Under the pieces are notes generated by a model. It did no database searches and was not told the origin of the DNA. It was given only the letters and a program-made list of their open reading frames with translations. Positions 38,655-49,816 of a stretch of DNA of 64,000 bases are shown piece by piece. Source of the stretch: Erigeron canadensis (lineage: Eukaryota; Streptophyta; Magnoliopsida; Asterales; Asteraceae); the NCBI RefSeq assembly GCF_010389155.1, contig NC_057765.1, positions 43,357,559 to 43,421,558 on the forward strand, written 5' to 3'. The stretch's first letter is position 1; each line of letters opens with the position of its first letter. The position numbers and the translations under genes are program-made.

Positions 38655-38725
38655 TAATTTGGTTAAGTGGTTGAGGCTTATGCCTTTGGGGTTTGAGGTC
38701 TTGGTTCAAAACCCTCCTCCCTCGT
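38655..38725 (+). mobile_element. SINE-like head
   Basis: A-box-like TGGTTAAGTGGTTGAGGC and B-box-like GGTTCAAAACCCTCC about 30 bases later, followed by a T-rich tract, as in a tRNA-related SINE head. No TSD found. Confidence 0.4.
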
Positions 38726-39300
38726 CCTTTTTTTTTGATATTTTTTTTAAAGGTTTTTTCACTTTGCCCCTTACACTTTCTTTCTTTTTTTTTCTTTTCA
38801 GACCCTATGCTTTTGTTTATTATTCTTTCGATCCCTTAAACTTATATAAATATTTTTTCATAATTTATTTTTTTATACCTTTTCTAAACTTAAAATTTTG
38901 CTCCTTTATAATATTTTGATAACTTTTTAGTTGTATTTAAATGAATTATACTATTTTTTGCTAATTTTTTGTTTTTATATGTTTTTTTATTAACACTTTT
39001 GATTTCTATTTTTAAAACGTTCTTTTTTGTTAAAGTTTTGTGAACGATTTGTTTTATTTGTAATTTTTTTTAAAATTTTTTTTGGATAGATTTTTGATTT
39101 TTAACCCCTTTTCCCCCTATAATACGTTGCTTTTTTTTAAACCTTCGATTTTTTTTTTTAAATTCTTCATTTAGTAAGGTATGTTTCATATATATATTTT
39201 CCGGTTTTTTGTTTAGTAGTTTTTTTTTAATTTTTTTGTTTTTGTTTCGTTTTTGGGTTCTTTTGTTTGGGCTCGAATGACGTGACATTTTTGGACGTGG
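38726..39300. repeat. T-rich low-complexity tract
   Basis: Nearly continuous T-rich sequence of about 570 bp with no coding sense on either strand. Confidence 0.7.
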
Positions 39301-39464
39301 TTGTAACTACTACTTGTAACAATGTCCTTAAATAAATATATTTCCATTTTCCTGAGGCATCACGCATCCACGATTATTACACCCCGCATCGCGGGCGTCG
39401 AACTTCCAAGTTAATAATAAACCAATGAAGAAGTATTTAATTAAATTCAAGGTTACAATGTCAA

Positions 39465-39545
39465 TTTATAAATTAAGATAGATAAATTAGTTAGTCAATT
39501 AATTACTCGCCGAATATAGAAATCATGTTACAAGACAAAATGAAA
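39465..39545. repeat. Segment shared with 42325-42395
   Basis: Both places carry TTAGTTAGTCAATTAATTAC, CGCCGAATAT and TTACAAGACAAA in the same order and orientation. The shared block ends near a Helitron-like 3' end at 42457, so these may be two copies of one Helitron-like family. Confidence 0.6.
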
Positions 39546-40059
39546 CCCAAAGTTGTTGTATGGACTGAGCAAAACGTTGTCATTTTGATCCACCTCAAGT
39601 TTTCAAAGGCAAATGTACATATTATTAATGAGAATGGATAGATTAACATTTATATAAAAGAATGTAAAATGAAAATTACACAAAAAGTTTGTATGCTTTC
39701 TTAAAACACATATTGTATATTGTGTGTGTATATATACACACACACAAAAAAAATTGAACCTTTTCCTATATATATATATACACATTAAAAAGTGAAAAAA
39801 AAAGATACACTATAAAAGGTAAAATCGTAAAAGGAATAAGAAGTAGAAAAAACAAACTTGAGAGAATGTGGTGATCGAGTTGAAGATTTTGGGAGCAATT
39901 GAAAGAGATGGCGGGGACGATGTGTGGGGTTGCAGGTTATACAAAAAAGGTATAAATTGTTTAGTTAACTTAAAAATGAAAAAGAAAGGAAAGGAGAGAG
40001 GAAATTTTCCTTCCTAATCATCTCAAAAATGAGATAAAGTCTTGAAGCAAAAATAACTA

Positions 40060-40310
40060 CAACTTTTCCCACTTCTCCACTCTTCTCATTTCCTTTCCAT
40101 GTCATTTTAAAACTTAACAATGTTTTTATTAAATATTTTCCCTTCTCAATCCTTTCCTCTTCTCTCTTAAAAAAACTTAACAATACAGTTAATTTTTTTT
40201 CCCTCTCCACTCCTTCCCTTTTCCTTTAATAAAAAACTTAACAATACAACCACTTCTTCACTCTTCTCATTTCCTTTCCATGTCATTTTATAACTTAACA
40301 ATGCCTTCCA
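40060..40310. repeat. Repeated pyrimidine-rich unit
   Basis: CTCTTCTCATTTCCTTTCC followed by ATGTCATTTTA and AACTTAACAAT occurs at about 40080-40120 and again at about 40261-40302. Shorter AACTTAACAATAC matches lie between. No gene is apparent. Confidence 0.7.
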
Positions 40311-40361
40311 AGAATATAGATAGACAGATGATTGAAATTGAAATAGAGTAAAATTTAGGAT

Positions 40362-41320
40362 AGTCAAATACGTATCAAACTAGTCTTCTAAGAATCCAAG
40401 CAAACAACTTCAAACAAGAAACAAACAGCAGAACAAGCTTCAAAAACCAACTACCCTAAATGAAGGTTACACTCATTTTCTGTTTTCACCACGACTTTTG
40501 GGATTGTGAGTGGTCCCTTTCTCAGTTGGTGGACAAGTCGAGGGTTTTTTATTATATATGAACTTTTCCCAACCAGTTATGTCAAAGTCTTGAGCTTGCA
40601 AGTTCTTCATCTTTAAGATCATCTCACATGCCCTTATGGCGTCTTTGGTAGTAAGAATGGCAAACAGTTCATACTTCATGTTCTCCTACGATAAGGTTGT
40701 CTCTTCATTCAAAACACCGATCAAACTTGATAAAGACGACCTTTCACGGACTGAAAAAAAGACCTTGACAGAGGCATTGGAAGTCTTTTTTGTAGTCATT
40801 GCGGAAGCTGCCAGAAATTTGTGGTTTAGCGAACGTTTAACAAAGGTTATGAAAAAAAGGGGGAAGCATGTGATCAAAGATATGTGGGTGGAGTATGTGG
40901 AAGACCACTTTCAGAAGTGGGGTACCTTTTCTGAGGCAAGTAAGTACTTCGATGGCAAAGATAGATTTGAAATGTACACATCAAAAACCCAATAGGAGAA
41001 CAGGAAGTATGAACTGTTTGCCATTCTTACTACCAAAGACGTCATAAGGGCATGTGAGATGATCTTGAAGATGAAGAACTTGCAAGCTCAAGACTTTGAC
41101 AAAAACTGGTCAGGAAAAGTTCATGTATGATAAAAAACTCTCGACTTGTCCACCAATCGAGAAAGGGACTACTCACAATCCTAAAAGTCGTGGTAAAACC
41201 AGAAAATGAGTGTAACCTTCATCTAGGGTAGTTGGTTTTTGAAGCTTGTTCTGCTGCTTGTTTCTTATTTGAAGTTGTTTGCTTGGATTCTTGGAAAACT
41301 AGTTTGATACGTATTTGACC
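40362..41320. repeat. Large inverted repeat around a RIP-domain fragment
   Basis: The left arm (40362-40687) and right arm (40993-41320) are reverse complements over about 325 bp with few mismatches. They are separated by a loop of about 305 bp holding the RIP core. The arms consist of the 3' coding end of the same gene (KYELFAILTTKD region) plus its 3' flank (GGTAGTTGGTTTTTGAAGC). The arrangement is therefore: antisense gene end, sense core, sense gene end. Transcription through it from either side would yield a long hairpin. Confidence 0.9.
40636..41210 (+). pseudogene. Ribosome-inactivating-protein gene fragment with nonsense stop
   Basis: Central and C-terminal part of an rRNA N-glycosylase-like (RIP, toxin family) domain. 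In order: a YDKVVSSF stretch, the catalytic motif EAARN (about 40805), the Trp segment QKWGTFSEAS (about 40912), and a C-terminal segment beginning ENRKYELF (from 40996). An open frame of 119 codons runs 40636-40995, but its first 16 or so codons are the antisense of the inverted arm, not RIP. A TAG at 40993-40995 interrupts the domain; the paralogue at 23.1 kb has Trp (TGG) there. A further frameshift lies near 41100. The N-terminal half of the domain, including the first active-site Tyr, is absent. It is not a functional toxin gene. Confidence 0.8.
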
Positions 41321-41322
41321 AT

Positions 41323-42317
41323 GCATATAAGAATGCAAATATGCATATGAAGCTGAAAATATGCCTTTAGGGCTGAAAATATGCATATATGGGTCCTTGA
41401 CACGAAATTGACCATTTTAGACACCAAATCAAAGCCTGATTCTTTTACACAACTTAGTACGAGCATAACTAAGCATAAATATCAACTCGTTAAATAAACC
41501 CACTTTCAAAATCGCAAAACCCCTTTTTTCAAACCGTAAATTCCAGTTGGCTCCAACGAAACTCAAGGATTTGCCCAAGCTAGACACCAATTAAACATCA
41601 TTCTTGATTCCACAACATAAAACAAGTAAAATCATGTCCATTTTACAATCATACACTTGCCAAAAAGAAATCCCTTAATTATTTCTATTTGAAACTTTTA
41701 ACCCTAACCCTAGATTTTGGAGATTTTGATTAAGACATCAAAAGATCTAGCAATTAAGACATACAATAACATAAATCAAGTATTTTGAGAGTAAAAACTT
41801 TTACCAAAAGCTCATTGAAGCCAAAAACCCGAAAGTGTAGCTAGAAGAAAAGTTGAACACTTTAGATGGAAGAATACCTTGAACTTTTTATGATTATTAT
41901 TATTATTAAACAAAAAGCTAATGATTTCTTGACCACCTTGATGATTAAATCCGAAAATAATGAAGAAAAATAAGAAGAAGATGGAGATGGTGTTCTTGGA
42001 TTTCAAGATAAAAAGAAATAGATAAGGAAGTGTGTAAGAGAGAAAAAGATGATAAGAAATGGGTGGGAGGAAAAGGGATAGGGGTGGGGCCGGTTTGGGG
42101 ATAGAAAAATAGGTGGGTTTTTATCCACTAATGCCACACAAATAGTTAGTTAACTCGACATGGGTATAACCTAAATGCCAAAAAGCATAAATTACACTAG
42201 CGTTCTCAAATATTTATTTCCGAAACATAAATTCCTACAAGTATAACAATAATAATTATATAAGTCAACGGGGTCAAAAATCATAAGTCAAACTAGTCAA
42301 ATATTACGAATGTTACA
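41323..42317 (-). mobile_element. Possible gypsy-type LTR or LTR remnant
   Basis: On the minus strand the right edge begins TGTAACATTCGTAATATTTG, a common start for plant Ty3/gypsy LTRs, and the block shares their texture. It abuts the inverted repeat at its left. I found no matching CA end with a TSD, so limits are tentative. The region also includes a small minus-strand frame at 41812-42006 with no recognisable product. Confidence 0.35.
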
Positions 42318-42423
42318 TTACTAATTGAGCTAGATAATTTAGTTAGTCAATTAATTACTCGCCGAATATGGAGATCAGGTTACAAGACAAAGTTAATTCA
42401 TAATTAATTAAAATATTAATTAA

Positions 42424-42457
42424 AATGTCCGGGTTTGAACCCAGATTGATTAGCTAG
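42424..42457 (+). mobile_element. Helitron-like 3' terminus
   Basis: The hairpin CGGGTTTGAACCCAG is followed by ATTGATTAGCTAG and then T. It has the same tail as the minus-strand ends at 3554 and 24592. The upstream limit is unknown. Confidence 0.55.
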
Positions 42458-42827
42458 TAAAAGTATAGATATAAATAGATTAGATTAATCGAATAAAATG
42501 GAGGGAATGAACATGAACAAACGTATAAACATGAGAAAAACTGGAAAAAAAAAATAGAAAAAAACAGCTAATGCCTTTAGGCCAATGATTTTATGTCCGA
42601 GCCGAAACTCATATATGGGTCGTGACAATTGGACTAAGATAAATCAAATCTTTATGAGTACGTAACAGCAACTAACCAACAATCATATACATAATAATGA
42701 CATATGAGATATGACCATACAATACGTGTAGTGACAATTCCAATAAAGTACGATCTTTGATACCAAATCTTATAAAAAATCTGGAGTTCTGTTATTTTTT
42801 ATTTTTTTTGACGTTACGAGCAACTAA
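42458..42827. other. 3' flank of the CslG-like gene
   Basis: AT-rich, with an A-run near 42546. No gene. Confidence 0.4.
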
Positions 42828-45800
42828 TCAATAGGTAACAAGAAGTTTTCCAAACGACAATATAATAATTGAAATTACAACTGAGTAACAACTTACACTC
42901 GGTGCAATTCTTCCTTTGTCCTTCCTTATCAACATACCTTCGAGCACCGGATAACCCATCAAAGTAATGTAAAACGAGAGGAACGTTTGTACGAATATCT
43001 CGTTGATGTGTTCTCTTTGAAACGTCACTTTAACTATCCCAGCCACAAACGCTAGAAGATTGAGGATGATCAAAGAAGAAAGGGGGAGAAGAAACATACT
43101 TGAAGTTTGAAAATTGTACATGCCCATTTGATATAGTTTTTCTTGATCATCATCAATCACTTTATTTGTTGGTAGGAAACTTGCTTCTTTTGCACCAAGT
43201 TTTTCCATAATTGCATGAATGCTTCCATAAAGATGAGATGTGATTCCTTTCATCATCCATACCCTTTGCTCATGTTTCCATGCTTCCAGGGAAGCTCCTG
43301 TCGAGTGGATCTCTCTCAAGTGTTGTAAATTTGATAATACAAACACAGAGAGAAAGACGAGGAAGAAGACGCTTTTAACCTCAGGATATACGGTAACACC
43401 ATAGAGCAAGGAGAGCTGTGGAATGGTGGCTAGAATCCACAATGGTATGAAAGCGAGGGGAAATGAAGCCAACCATGCATAAAAAAAGCTTTGAAGAACA
43501 GGCATTCTTGATGGTCCATAGATAATGGGAGAGAACCTTGAAAGTGCAACTTCAATCAACCCTGCAGTCCATCTAGTACCTTGAATCAGAACATCGTTTA
43601 GACTTGTAGTGCCAGCTCCTAGGAAAGATGGTCGTGACGGCATATAGTAAACTGATACCCATTTTTTTCCATGCGTAATGAAGCTTGTGAAGTAGTCTTC
43701 GACGACGGAGAAGTATCTAAAACCAACCTGCAACGTAACACACGGTAAGAGTGTACACCAATAGATTGGTGATCGATATCTACCATTTTTTTTCAGACCT
43801 ATCGCTTTTTTGTCACTAAAGTGTTTTACAATAGATCCAACTTATTTCCATAAAAAATTAAACTTGCCTCAATCCCCCATTTTGAGTCTTTCTCATACAC
43901 ACAAGAGGCTAAAAACATTGTTTCTTGCAACAAGCTACTAGTCAAGTTCTTGCCAAGATCCATTTTTGCATTGTGTTTCAGTTGAAGAGATTTGATGAGC
44001 TTGGTAGATGAGCCAAAAGACTGCTTGAGTTTCTCTAAGCTGGTGTCTGGAACATCAGATAATCAAAGGAGAACAAAAAATGTGGAGCTTAGCTGTTATA
44101 GTAACTCATAATTAGTAAACAATAAATTAAGCTATAAAAGCTCAAAGTCCTTATTCTTACTTAGATTCAACTTATACTTTTTTTTATTTATCTTAAAACA
44201 TTATACATACATTCCATTGACTAAGCCCATTTATTTATGCAAAAAACAAGTCTCAAACATGACTGTGAATCTGTGATCAACTATGATCATGTACACAAAA
44301 TAGCGTAGATAAGAGTTGCTCATGTACGTGCACTTGTCTTGTTACAATATATATAGCCTTTGACGATACTGATCATCACTAACCTTTTAGCGTTGAAGGC
44401 GGCAGGCCATACAATACTGCTTCTCTTTTTATATAATAACAAGTTCCAGACAAACAAGGTCCACTGATTCCGTCCATCCCTTGCCACAACGTCTACGTAA
44501 TTCATACAGATTCATTAGCAAGACGTACGGATACAAAAGAGTGAGAATTTATATAAGCTACTCTATGCAATGCCCGTTGTGTCGTCTAGTGATTGTAATA
44601 TGGATATTACCCATGCATTCTACAATAATAAATTATTTACCTTGAATGTGCATCTCAACTCACTTTCGTAAATATCATGTTTACTGATGTTATGAAACAT
44701 TTGTGGGAATTGGACAAAAGCCAGGGAAGAAGATAACTTGGGGTCTAGATGGAAACACATAGCTTGACGTGCTGAGTTTTCGTCATTGCAATACATGTCA
44801 CAGTCCAAGCCTAGTATATACGGTGAATTGCTTATCAGACTCGACACTCTCAACTGCAGACATGTATTCATTGAGTTGTTGTGTTAGTTTTCGCTTTCCC
44901 TTTATATTACAGTAGTAATAATATATATTTTGTGTGTTTGCAGAGAAATGAGGAATATACAAGGGCGTTGAGGGATCCGGCCTTAAAGAGATGAGGATAA
45001 GACGGCCTCTTTTCACGAGAAACATAAACAAGAAGAGGCACTTGTCTTTGATCGCCTCTGCTTTCATCAAACATCACCTACAAAACAATGTATATATATT
45101 GCTAACATTTTAAAATAAGCAGGAAAATAAATGATTTGAAAAGTGTCACAAGAACATTCTAATTAGATCTTGTACATCTGAATATGAAGATTGTCATCAC
45201 CAAATAACCAAAATAAGAAAAATCTCATTTGTTTATCAGTTTAATCTTAACAAAATTAGGACATCAAGAGTAATTTAATCACTTAAACTATGAAAATAAC
45301 CAACTTTCCAACAAAATAATGGTTTAAGGGATCACGTACTCATGAAAAAGTTGTCAACAGTTCATTAAATTATAGAGTATCATGTTTCCGTGGCTTTTCT
45401 TTTTTACATGTGGGGGGATTTTCGTTGACTTTGCATTCTTCAGTATTTTTGACTCAAATATATACCTATGCATATCATAATACAGTATTTATTTTTTATC
45501 ATTTCTTGAAATTTGATTTTTATTCACAAAACTACCACTAATCATATGTTACTAGCTAAGTTGACCAAAAAACAACCCAGCCCGTTCAGCCAAATTGATT
45601 CGGGTCAGCCGAGTTATTTTCACGATAAAACATATAATTACCAATGAAAGACCATCTTGCAATGAAATACTGCCTAGTAGTATAATAATACCCTGATCAA
45701 AAAATAAAAAAAACAATGATTTTTTTATAGAAAGACTAATAAGTCATCAACTACTACGCCCCAAATATAATTAAGCAATAACTATTGAACGGTGGAAATT

Positions 45801-47224
45801 ATTTCTGTAGTCAAAACAAGTTGACGTTTACCTCAACGACAGCAGAATGGTTCTTGTTTGATACGCATCTTTCGCTTTCTGAAATCTTGATCACTTTCCG
45901 AACAAATAATTCGTACTCTTCCTACACAATACATGCATCAAAGCAACCACATACAGTATTTATTTCAATTCGTTTTCATGGCAATTAAAAAAGCATCACA
46001 TTTACGTACTCAAATACAATACATAGACTGATCAATTAACCAATAATATATATATTGTGATCGACACCGGCCATTCCTAAGTTTAAAAGAAATAAAAGGT
46101 ATAGAAATATATATATTTTTTCTGTCTGACTTATTGACTAACGACTTTTGACGCTTTCGAGTGATTTACAACGGTTCCAGCAGTCTCGATCATATATGCA
46201 AGTAATCAATTAGCTTTATTCAAGTACTAAATTAATTAAGTATAGTAAACCTCCCGGCCTGATACATACCTTGTTCTTTGCAGGATTGAATTTCGTTGTT
46301 GTAATAAACGACTAGCTAGCTCTAATTCACTGGATCCTAATATATGGTATTTTAACTCATTCATAGTTTGATCACTTTCAAAGTCATTTAATTTGAACTT
46401 TGACCGTAATTATTTTTTGGTTATTTTATATAATACTTGTATATGAATAGATTGGGTTTATAATGTACTTTATAATGATATAAATTACATCAACTATTAT
46501 ATATTACATATAAAAAATTTAATGGTCAAAGTTAATAGAAAAAGACTTTGAAAATCAAACATGTGAGAGCATATATGATAAGAAGACAAACCTTAATCCT
46601 ATCTTTCTCGGATCCAAACTCGTCGATTTTCATGACCGTATTAGCCTTGTTATCATCATCAAGCTCCCCTTTACCGAAATAAGCCTCCGGACAAATCGTT
46701 TTTACACCATACTTTTTGCAAAACGGCACCCACGTCTTGGAAAACTTCCAAGCCTCTTGCAAGGCTTCCAAGGTCACAGAGCAACCCGCATCATCAGAAA
46801 GATAAACCGAAAGCTTCCCAACCGGGTAATTCAAAGCCATAGCTGACAAAACCGTGTTCATAACCCCAAGTGGCGGTTCCTTTTGTGGGTCCGCGGTACA
46901 TATGAATACGTCTATAGATGGAAGTTGGTCATCTTGTGGCAACCTCTCTGGGAACACGGTTCTAGTGATGGGTCGCCATAGGAATGACTGGCTAAGAAGC
47001 CATATACATGAGAGTATGAATTCGGAGACGAAGATTAATAGATGAGGAATGAACGGGACTTGTGGTGTTTTTGTGTGACGTAGAGTAAGAATGGAGGAGA
47101 TTCTGTAGTAGAGAAGGATGGTTATGGCTATGGAGTGGAAGAGTGTGTATAACCTGTTGATGATTATGGTTTGGGTTTTGACATGGGTTACATGGAGAGG
47201 TTTATCAGAGCTCATTTTGGACAA
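42828..47224 (-). CDS. CslG: Cellulose synthase-like G (CslG) glycosyltransferase
   Basis: A GT2 membrane glycosyltransferase. CslG/CslM-clade members include enzymes that add glucuronic acid to triterpenoid aglycones; the substrate here is unknown. Seven exons, read 5' to 3': 47224-46592, 45921-45832, 45077-44961, 44853-44641, 44492-44384, 44046-43868, 43727-42828. All join in frame to give 746 residues, near the family length. Two N-terminal membrane helices lie at about 24-48 and 60-82. The catalytic set is complete: SDD (143-145), DCD (297-299), VED (456-458) and QGTRW (496-500). About six C-terminal helices follow. All introns are GT-AG except the one before the last exon, whose donor is GC (GAG|gcaagt, at 43867). 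The start may instead be the ATG three codons in (MSSDK). It appears intact and functional. Confidence 0.92.
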
Positions 47225-47440
47225 CCATAAAATCTAGTATGGTGATCGATCGAGTTGCTTCCTATATGTATGGATACTAAAGAAGTAGACGTACTTATAC
47301 TCCTGTATAAATCACAAAGACTTTGTGAAACCAAAAGCATTTTCATTAAGGGAAGTTCTATTTGCACACCGAAAGAATCTAAATCTAAATGAACAATGAA
47401 AATCCAACCTTTTTTAAATGGTTTTGAACAAACATATAAT
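47225..47440. promoter_or_regulatory. Upstream region of the CslG-like gene
   Basis: Probable promoter side of the minus-strand CslG gene. I can name no specific box with confidence. Confidence 0.3.
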
Positions 47441-47449
47441 TTTCAAAAA

Positions 47450-47535
47450 TTAATTGCCACTGCAAAGTTTCGAACTCAAGACGCACTGGCTCACAGTTTC
47501 CCTTCAATGCCAATTGGGCTAACTCATCTAATGCT
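47450..47535 (-). mobile_element. SINE-like head
   Basis: On the minus strand an A-box-like TTAGCCCAATTGGCATTG is followed by a B-box-like GAGTTCGAAAC, the layout of a tRNA-derived SINE head. No TSD found. Confidence 0.35.
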
Positions 47536-47849
47536 AGGATGCTTTACTAGTTAATTATATCCCTTTTGTAAGTGGCTAAGATATCAAAAATAAATCATTT
47601 TAGGATAAGTGTGTGCTGCAAATTTTTTCACATTTTCTAACATTAAATTTAAATTTTCAATATTGATTTTAAATAGTTCTTAAAAATACCCCTCTCATCT
47701 ATTTTATATCTATCTAAAATAACTATAATACCCTTTCTCTTTCCTCAAAAATCTTAACCAATTATTTTTTTTCTCCCCCATAAATCATTTATTCATCTAA
47801 TTCACTCAAAATATTTTATCTCAAAAACCATACATCGATAAATTATAAA

Positions 47850-48035
47850 AATTTTATGGGTGTTAGTTAAAATTTCATGTTCTCTTATTAGAGATGTCAT
47901 TCGATATACTTTCGATGAATTTTTAAATCTGAGGGCGGAACACGTACGGTTAAGGCATTTGATCACACTCTATGACCTATCACACTTTATGACATATCAA
48001 TCATACCATCTCACCGCCGCAACATGCGGATACTT
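47850..48035 (+). repeat. Repeat family R1, copy 1
   Basis: Contains AAAATTTCATG, GAGATGTCATTCGATATAC, TTTTTAAATCTGAGGGC and GTACGGTTAAGGCATTTG, ending in a hairpin-like CCGCAACATGCGG then ACTCTCGT. Further copies lie at about 49975-50135 (+) and 51900-52140 (-). The end layout suggests a Helitron-like family. Confidence 0.7.
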
Positions 48036-48039
48036 ACTC

Positions 48040-49165
48040 TCGTATAATATAATAAAAAAAAAAGATGTTCAACCCATTGCTTCTAATATCATATCATTAT
48101 ATCACCATGGTAAAGTCTTAGTTACACATGTGAGGTTGTTGGTTTTAGATTTTTATTTTTTCCCACAAATCTAGTTGCAAGTAGCAAATGAAATTTAAAA
48201 TACACAAGCCTTTATAGGCTATTCAAGTTTTAGGTTGTTCGGGTTTGGATCTTTTGGCTCGGATTTTGGGTAACCCAAATAAAATATTTGGGTTATTCGG
48301 GTTAACCCAAATGACGACCCACAAAATAAATAATCCGACCTATTTTCAATATTTTGTTATAATGTTTTTGAAAAAATACCCTACTTAATGTAATGAAACA
48401 AAAATATGACTACTCACTTGTCAAAAGTCCATAAGTATATCTAAGAAAATTACGTAGATGGTCTAAAAATATATAGACATTTACAATATTTGTTTTTATA
48501 TATTTGGTCAATGCATTTTTACCATCTAATATATATTATTAGTAAGAAATTAGATCATCTAACTAAATCATAACAAGTGTCCACAATCAGGATCACAACT
48601 TGTATTAATTTAAATTTATATTATCTATAAAAATACATCATCATAGCTATGCTATATGACATGTAAAACTAAGGGTGTTCAAAGTCGGATATCTGAAGTT
48701 TGAACTATCTGAAATTTCGGATAGTGGATTTCAATATTCGAACATATATCCGAAATTTCGGATATTCGAATTTTAAGAAATATATATATGTTTTTTATAG
48801 ATATTTTCGGATATAAACTATACATTTCTCAGATAGTTTCGGATAAAATCAGGTACTTTTGGATATAAAGTACTAAAATATTGAATTTATTTTTGAAAAA
48901 CAAAGTTTTTCAAAAATCACTATCAGAATCCGAAATTCCGGATATTAGAAGTTCAGATATCCGAAATTTCAGATATCCGACTTTTCAGATAAGATCGGAT
49001 CGGATTTTTGGATATTCGAATAACGGATTCGGATACGGATAGCTTTGAACACTCCTATGTAAAATCAAGAACCTCACATGTGTAACTAGGACTTTACCAT
49101 GGTGATATAATGATATAGTATAATAAGCAATGGATTGAACACCACTTTTTATTATGTTATATGAT
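48040..49165. repeat. Inverted pair with nested insertions
   Basis: The arm at about 48040-48160 (ATATCACCATGGTAAAGTC, ACACATGTGAGGTT) is the reverse complement of about 49058-49165. A hAT-type element (48670-49057) and another repeat (about 48175-48660, rich in GGGTTATTCGGGTTAACCC) lie between. Confidence 0.65.
48670..49057. mobile_element. hAT-type MITE made of GGATATCCGAAAT words
   Basis: Termini TAAGGGTGTTCAAAG and CTTTGAACACTCCTA are inverted repeats with few mismatches. Flanks TGTAAAAC (48662-48669) and TGTAAAAT (49058-49065) match at 7 of 8 bases, as expected for hAT. The interior is almost entirely variants of ATCCGAAATTTCGGAT and TATTCGAA, giving dense self-complementarity. No coding capacity. 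Confidence 0.8.
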
Positions 49166-49214
49166 AGATTGTCGATGCCATCAAAACCCGTCACCGACAT
49201 CACTAAACCGCCGT

Positions 49215-49253
49215 CGTCGGTACCGTTACCGCATTGCGCGTGTATCATGCTAG
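49215..49253 (+). mobile_element. Helitron-like 3' terminus
   Basis: GCATTGCGCGTGTATCATGCTAG followed by T fits a Helitron 3' end with canonical CTAG. The 5' end was not located. Confidence 0.5.
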
Positions 49254-49391
49254 TTATATAAAGTTAAGTATTAATATTTTCATTTAATAAAGATGAAATA
49301 ATTAAATATAATCTAATGGTTCCAAATTAAAGATGATACTCATCTAAGGATTTTATTTGTATAAGAATGTATTTAGGAGTTGATAAATTTA

Positions 49392-49694
49392 TCTATACTA
49401 TATATAAAAATTATAGGGCCATGTTAAAAGTTTATAAAAATAGGACATGTGAATTGATCAAAATATCTTTAATGAATTAAATCATCATCAACTTAATGTA
49501 TTAAATCACCATCAATTCTTAATATTAAATTACATCATTAGTCTCTTATATTATAAAATATCTCTACTAACCTCCTTCAGATCAAATACATTTACCTACA
49601 CCAATTAGTGCCGCCACCACTATCACCATCCGTCGACGCTATCACACCATCGTCATCGTCGACTCGCCGCTGCATTGCGCGGGTACCATGCTCG
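49392..49694 (+). mobile_element. Short non-autonomous Helitron, 303 bp
   Basis: The 5' end TCTATACTATATATAAAAA is a standard plant Helitron start. The 3' end has GCGCGGG, then TACCATGCTCG. The insert sits between host A (49391) and T (49695), as Helitrons require. The final CTCG departs from the usual CTRR, but the same ending occurs at 34067. No Rep/helicase is present. Confidence 0.7.
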
Positions 49695-49816
49695 TATTCT
49701 ACTTACACATATGTGTATAACTATGTTTGTTATTAAAAATATACATTATGTAAATATATACTGAGTAGAGCGGAGAATCTTTTTTGATTCCAGCCGAGAA
49801 GACTAGTAAAAGGAAG

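Noticed and set aside
38659..39288. Phe-rich and Lys-rich frames on the two strands
   Set aside because: Both come from a T-rich low-complexity tract next to a SINE-like head; no domain and no splice context.
40473..40679. Minus-strand frame beginning MKYELFAIL as an independent gene
   Set aside because: It is the inverted copy of the RIP gene's 3' end in the left arm of the hairpin and lacks the rest of the gene.
40636..40683. N-terminal codons of the 119-codon frame as a true RIP N-terminus
   Set aside because: They are the antisense of the left arm; homology to RIP starts only after the arm junction.
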